Below are positions 45,173 to 57,306 of a stretch of DNA of 64,000 nucleotides, piece after piece (position 1 is the stretch's first letter; each line of letters begins with the position of its first letter). Below the pieces are notes generated by a model. It did no database searches and was not told the DNA's origin. It saw nothing but the letters and a program-made list of their open reading frames with translations. The translations under genes and the position numbers were made by a program. The DNA is from Apium graveolens (Eukaryota > Streptophyta > Magnoliopsida > Apiales > Apiaceae). Location: contig NC_133647.1 in NCBI RefSeq assembly GCF_009905375.1, positions 82,719,742-82,783,741 of the forward strand, read 5' to 3'.

Positions 45173-46750
45173 TGTGACGGCCTCAACCCTGGGGTCAGGA
45201 GTTGACGTCATCAACAATAACAATAACAAACATAATATAATCCACTTCAATGATGGAACATAAACACGACCCCATTACCAAGATCTTTTCCAGGTGTAAG
45301 TATGACTTAGGTTACAATTATCACAAAACCAACTTATTACAGACGATCCTGACCATGCTATCTTAATACAACAACTCGATAGGCCATCTTTGGTCTGACA
45401 TAACTACCTCAGAGGAGCCTGGAATGGAGGGAATTGAAACCTTGCCCTGAAAACGATGGAAGAGTCTCATAGGCATTTTGCAGAGCTTTACAACTATCTT
45501 TGATTGACCTTGAACCGATTTGTTCGCTCGGCTTTATCGCCTTACTATTAGACTACCCTGGATCCGACCTCAACACTCAGGCCCTTCGATTGGAGCCTTG
45601 CATTGTTTTTCGACTGATCACTAGTTTATCTTTAGTCTAACGCCAACTCTCGGGCCTTCCGACTATAACCCAACATAACTGTAAATAGAACACGAGCAGG
45701 AACAGGGAGTCCAAGCAACAAATGGTATACAGGCGTCCGGACAATCACAGGAATCCATACTACCATCGAAGGAAGAGGGGAAAAGGGGAAACACTGGGGA
45801 AAAGGGGAAAACAGGAGTAGGGAAACAGGGATGTAAGGAAAGACTGTGAGGAAGAATCAAGAAAGAATATAGGAGAGAATCGAGAGAGAGTAGCATGGAC
45901 AGGGGAAAAATGAGTGATAAGGATGGAGGAGTTTATGCATCTGCAAATTTTTGTTTTTTTGTTTTGTTATAATTTTTTTTTTCAAATCAGCAACTGACAC
46001 GAAGCCATAAAAATGCTGGAAATTCAACTCGTGTCCTCCTATCGATTAATAGGCCAATATTTAATATGTTTCCTTCATAATATGACGAACAACCGTGGCA
46101 TAAAAAAATCCCTAAAATTACCAAATTAATTTTCAAAATTTTAAAATACTTAAAAACTAATATAATAATAATTTTATAACTTTTAAGTCATTTTTGATTC
46201 GCGTTCCAGACCCGTATTTTACAAATTAATGAATTAAGGTGCAGGTGAATTTAATCAGAAAAATTCCCAAAATAATTTTACAAAGAAATGCGATGAAAAA
46301 ATTATTTAGGGATAAATAATTAATGAAATATTGATTTCACAAAGAAATGCAATGAAAAAATTATTTAAGGATAATTTTATAAATATTGATTTCACAAAAA
46401 AATGCAATGAAAAAATTATTTAGGGATAAATAATTAATAAAATATTGATTTCTCAATTCTATAAAATCCCAAAAATAGTTATTGAGATTATAAAATCATA
46501 AAACCAATTTTAGAGACAATTCAAATATTTATGAAAATAAAACTGCAATAAAATCACTTTTTAAAAGGTAAAACAACTCAATATAGCTCAAAGTTTAATT
46601 ACGCAAATAACCCTGTTCACCAATAAATCACACATAATTAATAATAAACAACACCCAACTATCAAAACTAATGCACATATTTTATATAATTAATTACTCA
46701 AGAATTACACTTTTAAGATAATGCGGAATATACTAGTAGTTATTATAACA
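45173..46750 (-). mobile_element. Solo LTR-like insertion in gag, minus strand, about 1578 bp
   Basis: It interrupts the gag frame between DHN and EDMDQM. On the minus strand it runs TGTTATAATAAC to GGGTTGAGGCCGTCACA, and the end resembles those of the gypsy LTRs (GACCCC-GG-TT...GCC-CACA). ATAAC precedes it (45168-45172) and also occurs at 46745-46749, overlapping the outer end, so the exact duplication is ambiguous. No coding capacity; frames near 45018 and 45663 are not convincing. Confidence 0.7.
46281..46460. repeat. Three tandem copies of a 55-59 bp unit
   Basis: CAAAGAAATGCGATGAAAAA or close variants begin at 46281, 46340 and 46395, each followed by ATTATTTAGGGATAA and ATATTGATTTCAC. 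It lies inside the solo LTR. Confidence 0.85.
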
Positions 46751-47406
46751 ACAATGAAGACATGGATCAAATGGCTGCCCAATTGGTTAAAAGCTTCAAG
46801 AAGATGGTCTATAAGAACTTCAAGAAAGGGAGAAGATTTTTAATAAAAGGTTCCAGTTCCTCAAACTCTGATAAGAGGAACAACAAAAGAAATACTGATT
46901 GGAAGGAATCAAGATCTGAAAAACTTGACAAGTCAAATGAGAGATGTTTCAACTGTGATGGAATTGGACACTTTGCAGCTGACTGCAGAAAACCCAGAGC
47001 TGAGAAGAAACAAACATTGATCTCAAAGAAGAGAAACTGGGATGATTCATCAGATTCAGATGATGGAGTCAATTATGCTCTCATGGCAAATATTGATGCT
47101 GAGGATGCTGAATTAAAGGTCCCTCAGACTACTATCGCTTTTGATATTGATGATATCTATGAATTAAGATTATTTCTTAAGACTCTGCATGTTAGTTGTA
47201 GGGATTAAACTTTAGAGAATAATAGAATCAAGAGTAAAAACTCAGAGTTAAAGAAAAGGAATGATCACCTAGAAATTGAGTTGCTTTCCATGCTAGAAAT
47301 TAAAAAAGAAAGACATAATGATGTTTATGTTAAAGAAAAATTATTAGAAAAACATGCTTATCTAGAGAAGGAGTTAGCTAAAGAAAGAGAAGTTATTAAA
47401 CTTTGA
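46751..47406 (+). pseudogene. gag: Copia element 2 gag, nucleocapsid and coiled-coil part
   Basis: Resumes with MDQMAAQLVKSFKKM. A zinc knuckle CFNCDGIGHFAADC (CX2CX4HX4C) is coded at 46945-46986, followed by an acidic DDSSDSDDGVNYALMA stretch. TAA at 47206; the frame then continues with a coiled-coil run (SELKKRNDHLEIELLSML, AYLEKELAKEREVIKL) to TGA near 47404. The knuckle binds element RNA. Confidence 0.85.
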
Positions 47407-47705
47407 ACTAACTCAGGAAAAAAAACTCAGGAAATTCTAGAGAATGGTTGTTGGGGATCAGGATTATGATATTCTACTATATCTAATTATGATAAGAAAA
47501 TTGGAAAAGAAACTGAGAAAATAGAACCAATAAAAACTAATAGCAAGGTTAAACTGAACAAGGTTCAAATAAAGACCATTATTTTAATCCAAGTGCTAAT
47601 ACTGTCAAGTCAATCCATGAGGAAGGTACAACCTCAGCACCTAGATCAAACTTAATTACTGATAAAAGTGAACAGGTTCACACAAAATCAGTAAATATTG
47701 GTTCA

Positions 47706-48014
47706 ATGACTCACAAACGGCTTAAGCAAAAGCTGAAGGATTTACACATGAAAGAAAAGAAGAAATGTCCTAGGAGAAATAAGAATGACAAGGTAGGTGT
47801 TAATAAGAATGGAAATTATGTAACTCCTCCTAATGCACCTAGAAAGGCCTGTTCAAACTGTGATAGCGCTAATCATCTTGCTAATTCTTACAAGAAGAAT
47901 AAAGAGATAAATGATGTTCCTTCCAAATCAGAGTTTAGGAATAGAACAGTTAGATATAAATCACAGTCCTTATTTTTATTGTGGTTGTGTTTGGCACTCT
48001 ATTTATACATGTAA
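47706..48014 (+). pseudogene. Copia element 2, second zinc-knuckle-like region
   Basis: Reads KACSNCDSANHLANSYKKNK: CX2CX4HX4 with Tyr in place of the last Cys. SIRE-type gags often carry a second knuckle here. Surrounding sequence is Lys/Asn-rich with frame breaks on both sides (47407-47700, 48015-48240). Confidence 0.6.
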
Positions 48015-48239
48015 AGAGTATCGCAATTTCTATTATGATTATTATAAACTGAAACCCTCTTTAATTAAAGAAAAATATGATCCTGCATGATAAATACTGA
48101 TAGTAAGGATGTTAACATAAACACTGATAAAAAGTCTTCTGCTGCATATGTTAACAAAATTAAAAAGGTCAAAGGATCCAAGCAAGCCTGGGTCCTTAAA
48201 AATACTAACTGATTCCAATTACTGATTGCAGGTGTAACA

Positions 48240-48690
48240 AGAGGAATACTCTAGTCTTGGACAGTGGATTCTCGGGACACATTACTGGTTATAAATCCCT
48301 GCTATCGGAATTTGAGGAGAAAGCTGGCCCTGGTATTTTTTTATGGAGATGGCAACTTAGGAAAAATCTTGGGATATGGACAAATTAAAATTGGAAATAT
48401 CATCATTAAAAATGTAGCTCTGGTTGCAGGACTCAAGCATAATCTGATCAGTGTCAGTCAAATCTGTGATAGAGGTTACCATGTCAACTTCTATGAGGAG
48501 CATTATAAATTGTCAGTAAGTCTGATGGCAAGATTGCATTGTCTGGTGTAAGACATGGTAGTTTATATGAAGGCAGGGTATCCACAAGTACTGATGAATC
48601 AGAAGTTTTTCTACTAAGTAGAGCATCTGTGGAAGACGGCTAGAACTGGCATAAAAGACTTTTTCACCTCAACTTCAACAATAAAAATGA
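48240..48690 (+). pseudogene. Copia element 2 protease and pre-integrase region
   Basis: LDSGFSGHITG near 48256 is the protease active-site segment (family: LDSGCSxHMTG). A frameshift near 48310 is followed by GNLGKILGYGQIKIGN, LVAGLKHNLISVSQIC and RGYHVNFYEEHYKL, the conserved second half. A further frame change leads to WHKRLFHLNFNNKNEL near 48650. Not functional. Confidence 0.8.
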
Positions 48691-48694
48691 ACTT

Positions 48695-50215
48695 ATGAGG
48701 ACAAATCTTGTGAGACTCATGAACTTCAACAATATAGTTTTTACTCCTGGTGGCTTGTGTGACTCATGCCAGAAAGCTAAGGAAAGGAAAACATCTTTCA
48801 ATAGTGAAACTGAATCCTCCATTCTTGCACCATATCATCTACTTCATATTGATCTCTTTGCTCTAGTGAATGTTATGTCGATTGCCAAGAAGAGGTATGC
48901 ACTTGTAATTATTGATGAATATACAAGATACACATGGGTGTATTTTCTGCACACCAAGGATGAGTCTCCATCCATTCTTCTTGATCATGTGAGGGAGCTG
49001 GAAAAATTATCAACATACAAAGTGAAGATCATCAGAAGTGATAATGGAACTGAATTCAAGAATAGCTCTATGGAAGAGTTCTGCAAACTCAAGGGGATAA
49101 AACAAGAGTTTTCTGCTCCTGGAACTCCACAACAAAATGGAGTTGTTGAAAGAAAGAATAGAACTCTTATAGAAGCTACAAGAACCATGCTAGAAGAAGC
49201 AAGATTGCCTACCTACTTCTGGGTTGAGGCTGTGCAAACTGCTTGCTTTACACAAAATGTAACATTGATCAACATACATGGAAAAACACCATTTGAGATG
49301 ATGAAGGGAAAGAAGCCAAATTTGAAGTATTTTCATATTTTTGGTTGTAAGTGTTTTATTCTCAAAACTTATCCGGAGCAGCTGGCCAAGTTTGATCTAA
49401 AAGCAGATGAAGGAATTTTTGTGGAATATCCATTTTCTACAAAAGCTCTCACAGTTTATAATATGAGAACAAAAACAGTCATGGAATCTATACATGTATC
49501 TTTTGATGACAAGAAGATAACAAGTCTAGAAGATGCAGATGACCATGACAAATTGAGATTTGAAAATGAAGTACCTTATGCTGAAATTTTGAATCCTAAC
49601 ACTGATACAGTAAATCTTGATATCACTCAAAGCTCTGATGTTCCACATAACAGTGGAAATTCTTCCAACAATGAAGCATATGTTGAAGAGGAGCAATATG
49701 ATTCAAATCCAGATACTACTACGAGTGATTCAACTCAAGAAATATCAGTAGAAAGATCATTAGACTCATATTCCTCAAACTCTGATGAGTCAAATGCTGA
49801 TAATAATGGGAACATTGATTCAGGGGGAGCATCAAGAAATAACAGTGGTATTAATCAAAGATATAATAGAGAGTTCATGAATCAAGGGGAAGGTTCGTCT
49901 TCAAGGAGTCAACTTCCATCTGCAAGAAAATGGTCTAAGTCACACACACCTGACTTAATAATTAGAAACCCTGATAGTGGTGTAAGAACAAGAAAAGCCA
50001 CTCAGAATGAATGTCTCTACCATTCTTTTCTATCGCAAACTGAACCCAAGAAGGTTGAAGAAGCTCTGCAAGATGCTGATTATGTTACAACAATGCAAGA
50101 GGAGCTTAATGAATTTAAAAGGAATAAACTGTGGACTCTTGTACCAAGACCAAAGAACAGATCTATAGTAGGCACAAAGTGGGTGTTTAGAAATAAACTA
50201 GCAGTGAGGGCATAA
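48695..50215 (+). CDS. Copia element 2 integrase and linker to RT
   Basis: 506 codons open. Zinc region end [11 protein letters not shown] is followed by the catalytic core: HIDLFALV (D53), IRSDNGTEF (D116) and [10 protein letters not shown] (E152), with the classical 35-residue spacing. [20 protein letters not shown] is the usual post-core block (family: IFVGYSxxSKAYRVYN). A Ser/Asn/Asp-rich linker follows, then the RT start at about residue 455 ([19 protein letters not shown]) with [10 protein letters not shown] at the end; TAA follows a frameshift near 50200. The start ATG is internal to the old polyprotein. Integrase would insert cDNA into the genome. The core looks undamaged. Confidence 0.88.
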   Translation: MRTNLVRLMNFNNIVFTPGGLCDSCQKAKERKTSFNSETESSILAPYHLLHIDLFALVNVMSIAKKRYALVIIDEYTRYTWVYFLHTKDESPSILLDHVRELEKLSTYKVKIIRSDNGTEFKNSSMEEFCKLKGIKQEFSAPGTPQQNGVVERKNRTLIEATRTMLEEARLPTYFWVEAVQTACFTQNVTLINIHGKTPFEMMKGKKPNLKYFHIFGCKCFILKTYPEQLAKFDLKADEGIFVEYPFSTKALTVYNMRTKTVMESIHVSFDDKKITSLEDADDHDKLRFENEVPYAEILNPNTDTVNLDITQSSDVPHNSGNSSNNEAYVEEEQYDSNPDTTTSDSTQEISVERSLDSYSSNSDESNADNNGNIDSGGASRNNSGINQRYNREFMNQGEGSSSRSQLPSARKWSKSHTPDLIIRNPDSGVRTRKATQNECLYHSFLSQTEPKKVEEALQDADYVTTMQEELNEFKRNKLWTLVPRPKNRSIVGTKWVFRNKLAVRA

Positions 50216-51558
50216 TTACAAGGAGTAAAGCAAGACTGGTTGTAAAGGGTTATTCACCACAAGAAGGCATTGATTATGATGAGACATTTGCTTCGGTTGC
50301 AAGGCTTGAGGAAATTAGAATATTTCTTTCCTATACTGCTCACAAGAAGTTTAAGGTGTTCAAAATGGATGTGAAGAGTGCATTTTTAAATGAAGAACTC
50401 GAAGAGGAAATTTATGTTGAATAGCCTCCAGGGTTCATTGATCCAAAGTATCCAGATCATGTCTACTTACTGGATAAAGCACTATATGGACTAAAGCAAG
50501 CTCCAAGGGCCTGGTATTAAACACTTACTTTATTTCTGCTAGAAAGTGGTTTCAAAAGAGGTACAATTGACAAAACTCTCTTTTATAAATATTATGGTAA
50601 GGACTTGTTATTAGTACAGATATATGTTGATGATATCATTTTTGGATTTACTAATGAAAAACTCTGTGAGAGATTTTCAAAGCTAATGTAGTCCAGCTAT
50701 TAAATGAGTATGATGGGAGAATTGAGTTACTTTCTGAGGTTACAATTTAAACAGACTGATGAAGGGATCTTCATAAATCAATCCAAATACGCCAGGAATT
50801 TACTCAAAAAATTTGGAATGCAAGACTTCTCAACTGCATCAACTCTCATGGCCACTACAACCAAGTTAAATTTAAATACTGGTTCTTCTGGAGATATAAC
50901 TACAAAGGTATGATTGGCTCACTCCTATATCTGATTGCTAGTAGACCTGATATCATGTATGTTACCTGTCTCTGTGCAAGGTTCCAAGCTGATCATAGAG
51001 AACCTCATCTATTAGATGTGAAAAGAATTCTTAAGTATCTCAAAGGCACCATGAATCTAGGATTATGGTATGATAGAGATTCAGACTTTAAGCTAATTGA
51101 ATATTCAGATACTGATTTTGTAGGATGCAAAACGGACGGGAAAATCACTTCTGGAAGCTGCCAATTTCTTGGTATAGAAAGAAACCAAGATAATTTCCAT
51201 ATCAACTGCAGAAACAGAATATATTGCTGCAGGGAGCTGTTGTGCTCAGATTCTATAGATGATGAATTAGTTATCGAATTATGGGTTAAATTATTCTGCT
51301 ATTCCTATATATTTTGATAATCAAAGTGTTATTGCAATGACAGAAAATCCAGTACAACATTCAATGACTAAACACATCAGCATCAGGTACCATTTCATAA
51401 GGGAACATGTGGAAGCATATACAGTGGAATTGGTCATTCTTCCAACAGATCAACAAGTAGCAGATATATTCACCAAGCCTCTCTGTGAAGCTACTTTCAC
51501 AGGATTGATGAATGAATTGGGAATGATATCAGGACAATTCTCAAACTCTGATCATTAA
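50216..51558 (+). pseudogene. Copia element 2 RT and RNase H
   Basis: After the frameshift: [40 protein letters not shown] with a TAG at about 50422, [13 protein letters not shown] with a TAA, then the active site YVDDIIFG near 50625. ELSYFLRLQFKQT is the RT end. RNase H: MIGSLLYLIASRPDIMY near 50912, IEYSDTDFVGCKTDGKIT (first Asp region), frame loss near 51185 and KHISIRYHFIREHV and QQVADIFTKPL at 51370-51480. Several stops, so inactive. Confidence 0.85.
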
Positions 51559-52120
51559 GACTGCTGATATTTTAAAGCATGGTATCTTATTATGTGTCAT
51601 TATATGTTAGATACTGATTATTGTGCTAAGTGTTGATGCCATGATAACATGCAATTATCTTATATGAATCCTATATGAAAGCTGCATGTTAGAACTCCTG
51701 ATTATGCGTATATATTTTGTTATTACTTAAACGTGCTTTGACTAATAGATTCTGTCAGTAGTTGATAAATTCTGATATTGGTCAAACTAGTGTAGACTGA
51801 TAAATCCTTATAGTAGTAATTAAAATACTGATAATGGTCAAACCATGATTGACTATTATATTTCATTGATTATTTTGAATTTATTCGAAATAAATGCCTA
51901 AAACAGTGTTTTAATTAAACAGTGAGTTAGTGGAATATCTTTTAATTTCTTAAATGGGTTAGCTACTGATGTAAATATCTAGTAATACTTGAGTACTTAC
52001 ATATGGAATAGGAATCTGAAGTGAGAGATTAATTTTTATTTACCTAGATACGCATAATCGTGTATACGTATTATGATTAATTATTACATTATTAATCAAA
52101 GAGTTATTTCAGTTTCTATC
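51559..52120 (+). other. Non-coding spacer between pol and the small ORF
   Basis: AT-rich with stops in all frames. TACTGAT or ACTGATAA recurs several times (for example near 51607, 51790, 51826 and 51964). No gene or RNA seen. Confidence 0.6.
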
Positions 52121-52127
52121 TCCTCTA

Positions 52128-52136
52128 CTATAAATA
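52128..52136 (+). promoter_or_regulatory. Internal TATA box
   Basis: CTATAAATA lies about 84 bp before the ATG at 52212, with a C/A-rich leader (CCCTCCACTTCC, CTCACTGCC) between them, as in plant class II promoters. Confidence 0.6.
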
Positions 52137-52211
52137 CAAACCCTCCACTTCCAAAACTTCTCACTGCCTTTTTATTCACAAACTCCAAATATACTCAAAT
52201 TCTTTAATCAG

Positions 52212-52499
52212 ATGGCCACTGTCTGTTCTCTTGCCCATGAAGTTTATCGACCAATTGCCATTCCTGAACATGGAAGGATGTATTTTGTTCCCTTTCATCT
52301 CAGGATTCTCTTTAATGGCCAAGATTATTTCCCATATGAACTTCCACAGTCGTTTTGTGATCGAATTAACTCGGATGACACTCAGTCACTTCATCTTTTT
52401 AGAATGGACGTTCACTTCGAAGATATGAGAAGAGCTGAGGAGGCTGAGAGACAACGCCTCGAGGAAGAACAACGTCGCCTCGAATGGTTGACATTGTAA
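52212..52499 (+). CDS. Small ORF with its own promoter in copia element 2
   Basis: 95 codons from MATVCSLAHEVYRPIAI to EEEQRRLEWLTL. It has an apparently folded first half (RMYFVPFHLRILFNGQDYFP) and a charged helical end (RRAEEAERQRLEEEQRRLEW). After the TAA the same frame resumes 18 codons later as SMKKLEDKKKKKSE then TAG. A 54-bp GTAAGA...CGTAG segment (52496-52549) would remove the TAA without shifting frame, but it is short for a plant intron. I do not recognise the family. It is undamaged while neighbouring frames are broken. It lies where SIRE elements carry extra ORFs. Confidence 0.6.
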   Translation: MATVCSLAHEVYRPIAIPEHGRMYFVPFHLRILFNGQDYFPYELPQSFCDRINSDDTQSLHLFRMDVHFEDMRRAEEAERQRLEEEQRRLEWLTL

Positions 52500-52597
52500 G
52501 AGGATATAATTTCTCTTGCATGTTCTATGTCATGCATCTTCCATCGTAGGTCAATGAAGAAGCTGGAAGATAAAAAGAAGAAGAAGTCTGAGTAGTT

Positions 52598-52690
52598 AGA
52601 TTGTTTTAGGATTTTATGTTTAAAATTCTATAGAATCTTGTACTTTGCTTCTTAATTAATGAAACTATTTTTTTCTTCTTTGACTCTTTA
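52598..52690 (+). terminator. Polyadenylation-like region after the small ORF
   Basis: T-rich sequence with TTGTACTTTG and AATTAATGAAAC (AATGAA, a common plant variant of the near-upstream element) followed by a run of T. Together with the TATA box it frames the small ORF as a compact transcription unit. Confidence 0.4.
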
Positions 52691-53096
52691 GGTGAATATT
52701 TGTTACATGTTTTGTTTGTGTTTGAATGATTAAAACTGTTCATATTCAAATCAGTACTGCATGCTTAATTTTAGATGTTTTCAGTAGTACATGTGAAGAA
52801 ACTAATCTCTGTTTGAGTTCTTATGTTCACTACAGTACAGATTGAGCACAGTAGAAGAAGTAACTGATGTAATAGAAGGAACTACGAAAGATTTAATTCA
52901 GAGTTTAGAAGAATTATAATCTTTGAGTGTTGCATTCTATCCAAATTCTTTGAAACTTTCTTGTTCTCACTAAGAAAGTTGTCCACACTCAATCTCAATA
53001 TCATAAATCTTATATCTTAAATTTCTTCTTACAACTGAAACACTTGAATCCATTTCTCAAATATTGCCAAAAATCAAGTGACATAATTCTTGAATT

Positions 53097-56000
53097 ATGG
53101 TCACCACTCAGAACCAACATTTAGTTGGTTAGAGATTAATTGATGAGGTAGATCTTAATGATACTAACAAAAACACAGAGGTTTCATTAGTTTTTACTGA
53201 AGACTCTGTGAAAGCGTTCAATAAACACATTCAAGTGTTAGTTCTTTGCAAGAAGAACAAGGTTTGAGATCATGGTACATTATAGTAACCTGATCAAATC
53301 CTCTCCAAATCAAATGGAGGTTCTCATTATTGGTGAACAAAAACTGTCATAACCACAGTCTCAACTATAAATTTAATTGTGACTTCAGATTCACAAGGTA
53401 TAAATACTGTTATACTTTATCAGCATTTATTCTAAATACTGATTAAGTCTTTTCAGATTTGTTTTTCATGATATAAATCATGTTGGTATGATTAATTCTA
53501 GACTTTATTTAAGGACTACCTGTAGTTATATGACCACATATCACCTTTTTTTAGCCACCTCTTATTTCTGTAGGACAATCTTTCTGAGCTTTTTCTGTGA
53601 GATGTGCGAATAGATTGAGAGAAAAACAGAATTAAAGAGAGGCAGGATCCATCCTAGCAACAAGAGAGGTAGACGAGAGATAGGATTTAGTAATCCTTGT
53701 GAGGAAGCTCTGACTATTAAAAGTCATGAGATGTGTGGTGTGAGGAGTAGTAAGACTACTTTAAAAGAATAGAGAGATTAGGTTTTACTTGCTATATGTT
53801 TGCAGGTGCACAAAGTACTAAAGAAACGATTGCTGAACAATAGTCTGTTGAACCTCAAATAAACTCTGATGTACCAAGTGTTGTTAAACTCCCTGCAGGT
53901 CTAAGTACTGATACTTTCTTGTAGTCCATACATTCTACTATTCCACCACATGCGATGATCCCTGTTTTTGTTGAAAAATAGTCCATTTACTCTACTTTTC
54001 CATCACCTGAGAAAATCCCTATTGTTGCTGAAGATGAAGTAGCACAACATTCCATTCATAAAGTTTCATGCATTTCAGAATCACCATAGCATTCTACAGG
54101 AACTGAGGTCCTGGAAGTAAATTTTGAAGCTCTAGTTCATTTATCTACAATTCTTGAAGATGTGGAGTTAACTGCTGATGGTATGGAAGCTTCTGAAGCT
54201 ACTGGATGACATACTGCACCAATTTCTAATTCTATTCTATATGCTGAAGCTGGTGATGAAGTTCAGCAATTAGTGCAAAATCCAGTTGATATTGAAGAAT
54301 CTAATGATGGCGAAGAATCTTATATTTCTAATGCTATTATAGATCCCGAGTATTATCTTTTCTTCCCTGAAGATATGCCTATGCATGTGAGAGAACTGAA
54401 AATGAGAGAGTTAGATGATAAAAAAGAAAATGATTATTTTGATAACCTCTGGAATGCTCATTAGAAAGATGATACATATCCTATTTCTAGAACAAAAGCT
54501 GTTGCACATCTGGAAACATTAAAACAGAAGATTAAAGAACCTCATATGATGAATCATCTAAAAGCATCAACTTTAGTTGTCAGAAAAACTGTAATTGAAG
54601 CCGGCCAAGCTAGATTGGAAGCTAAATAAGTTCAAATGTCTGATCAACTTACAGAAGTACAAAATTCAATGGAGCTGATTCTTTCTCTACTGCTTGGTGA
54701 TGATGCTAAAAAAAGGGAGAAAATTTTTAAATCTAAATGCAAACAACTGATATTGAGAAATACTGATGATGAAAATCCAGATAGAGGTAATAAGGGGAGA
54801 CAGAAGGATAGTGAAAGGAGAAGAGGTGAAGAGCTAGTTAAGTTGGTGGTTCATCAAAAGTAAACACTAGATCTCAATCTAGACAAGGTGGAGAGAGTAA
54901 GAAAAATGAAAGAAGTGTTAAAAAATTAAATGTGACTACAAAAATGCAAAAATCTTTACAAGTCATAACTGCTGCTAATGAAGACCAAGGTATTCTGGAG
55001 ATAGAAGCTGGTGCTGAAGCAAGTCAATATCTTCAATCTCTGAAAGTAAAAGGAAGGAAGACAATTCTATTCTACAAGGATCCAAAGATTCAAGAATTTG
55101 ACTCTGAGGTGAGTAGAAGAATCTTTGAAAGAGATAATACTGGAGTTGATTTTGAATAGCCAAAGCAAATGGATGAAGACTTCAAGAATTCCATGAAGAT
55201 AACAAATGTTGATATTGATGGTATCTCTCAAGTACTTTATGAAGATGATCCTTCTAACAGACCAACCAGAGGTGTAGTGATAAGGGAAGTCAGTCAGGAA
55301 GAAGATGAAAGATCTCTCAGATCTCAAGCTATTTTAACTGCTAACAAGAAGCTTAAAGGAAAAAAGAATATACGAGAGAAGTCAAAGACTTCAAAGCCTA
55401 AAGCCAAAGCCGTTGCAAAGAAAAAATCAGTGTCTAAGGAAACTAAATCTAAAATACTGATAGATCCAATCTATACAGTAGTACAATATCATGATCTTGA
55501 AGAAAGATGTGAAGAAGAAATCAGCCAAGCTCACCAAAGAAGGAAGATTTATGAAGCTGACTGGGCTGATAAAATGAAATTAACCTCTGACATTGCTCAA
55601 GTTAAAGAAGAAGCTGTTATTCAACCAATCATAACCTCTTATTCTACTCATGTTGTTGATTTCTTAAACCCAGTTCAAGCAAATTTATCAAATCCTGATT
55701 CTGAAGACATAGTCTCTGATAAGCCAGAACTTACTTTTGAAAAAAAGAAGAAACTACTATGGGGAAGCAAGAAAACCAATACCTAGAACAGATTCTTCTG
55801 AAACATTGAAGAAGATTTATAGTGGAAGTTCTCGATCTAGACAAACTGGAATCACAAGTGGTCTTGGAATATTAAATATTACTGATCCATTTGTAGGAGA
55901 TGTTTTGACTCTAAGAAAGCATTCTTATTTGACATATATTGGAGACAATGTAATGCTTGAAGACTTACAGAAGATCATATCAGTGCAAATTGTTATTGAT

Positions 56001-56342
56001 CATGCTGAAGAGAAAATAATCTATTTTCTAGAGTTTGGGAGAAGCTTAAGGTTGAATCAGGAACAGTTAAGAGACAAACCATGGTAGGAATTGGAATTTA
56101 TTGCTACAATTTTCAAGGTAACTAATCCTGTAACTGCCAGATGGTCTGCATTCATAAAGAACCTGATACAGTTAAAGCGAAGAGGAATGTCTTACAAATT
56201 TAACTACATTCCAAAGTACATTGATCAATATGAATATACTGTTGATATGCCTATTGGAGGAGCCAAGATAGAAATGAGTCTAGAAACTAAAGTTTTAACC
56301 TTTAATCCTGATGGAAAGAATTGGGTTTTTGGAGCTGGATGA
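53097..56342 (+). pseudogene. Env-like region of copia element 2
   Basis: Readable pieces in order: MVTTQNQHLVG near 53097 and VSLVFTEDSVKAFNKH near 53185; a non-coding gap (about 53280-53800) that could be an intron or decay; IDPEYYLFFPEDMPMHVREL near 54332; Lys/Glu-rich helical runs (54640-55160); GKKNIREKSKTSKPKAKAV near 55360; GLGILNITDPFVGDVLTLRK near 55860; and TARWSAFIKNLIQLKRRGMS near 56135. About ten stops or frameshifts. Function unknown; no membrane segment or signal peptide seen. The last block should correspond to the C-terminus because the polypurine tract follows within 300 bp. Confidence 0.6.
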
Positions 56343-56630
56343 TTTCTCTTGAAAATTCAAAGTTACATATCTTAGGGCTTCCATCTATCATAATGATGAA
56401 TCAACAGATGAACTGAGGGAACATAAATAGTTGATGCAATGGTATTTGGATGTAATGGAAGAGAATCTACTAAGGAAGTTTCATGAAGATTTTCCAGACT
56501 GTGTTAGAGTTTAGAATGAAAAGTAAAATCCGATATTCACTACAACAAGAATGAATATGCTTACTTGATTTCTGCATTTAGATAGTTTTGACATCATCAA
56601 TTAGAACTTGTACATATTGCCATCACGAAC

Positions 56631-56644
56631 AAGTTGGGGGAGAT
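56631..56644 (+). promoter_or_regulatory. Polypurine tract of copia element 2
   Basis: AAGTTGGGGGAGAT precedes TGTTAAATATAATTG; its core matches the tract at 40151. Confidence 0.88.
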
Positions 56645-57246
56645 TGTTAAATATAATTGATGATATCAACAAGAACTATCAGAAGTTCATTTCAGAACTT
56701 ATATCAATGGATGATGATATCAACGGATGATAATATCAACGGATAATGATATCAACGGATGATGATGTTAATGGATGGCGAAATCAGGATTTGTCACATG
56801 AGTTAATCTTCGATAAGGAAAAGGAAACAGAAATTCAAGGCGGTGAAGGACTTTATCTCAAAAGCATTGTATTAGGTTTCCTTGTTGTTAGTAGAATAGG
56901 ATTCCTTATACATTATGTAGTTGTGCTCTATATAAAGCATAGATTAGGTTCATGCTATAAACATTGCGAACATTATTATATCTTTCGCATAACTTAGCAG
57001 CTCTCAAGGATTTTGTTCATCCTTTCGAGAGAGTACGATTGTAATCAGTTTTTATCTGTTAATATAAAAACTGTTGATTCTGTTGAAGCTTTGTCGAATT
57101 GATTATATTAACTACATACACATCCCCCCTCTATAGTTGATTAAGGGCCTAACTGGTAAAGAAGTTTATTGATTTCAAGAAGAATACAAGAATTATATTC
57201 AATCTGCCCTTCGGTAATTCTATTGTTAGATTGTTTGGGAATAACA
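56645..57246 (+). mobile_element. 602-bp copia LTR shared by elements 2 and 3
   Basis: TGTTAAATAT to TTTGGGAATAACA. Polypurine tract on its left and primer site on its right, so it serves as 3' LTR of one element and 5' LTR of the next. Carries a cluster of ATCAACGGATGATGAT motifs (56704-56776) and a TATA box (CTCTATATAAAG, 56926-56937). Confidence 0.88.
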
Positions 57247-57248
57247 AT

Positions 57249-57260
57249 TGGTATCAGAGC
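57249..57260 (+). promoter_or_regulatory. Primer binding site of copia element 3
   Basis: TGGTATCAGAGC three bases after the LTR end; initiator methionine tRNA type. Confidence 0.9.
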
Positions 57261-57306
57261 AAGCTCTTGACGCACTAAGAGTTTAAAGATAAAAACAACT
57301 AACAAC

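Larger units (their letters stand above)
44205..57246 (+). mobile_element. Copia element 2 (SIRE-like), internal region plus 3' LTR
   Basis: Order: primer site, gag (with a solo-LTR insertion), nucleocapsid, protease, integrase, RT, RNase H, spacer, promoter-like small ORF, env-like region, polypurine tract, LTR. Integrase before RT defines copia; long extra sequence after RNase H is characteristic of the SIRE lineage. Multiple inactivating changes. Confidence 0.88.

Noticed and set aside
45663..45896. Minus-strand 77-codon frame inside the solo LTR
   Set aside because: Pro/Ser/Phe-rich composition from a purine-rich tract and no conserved motif.
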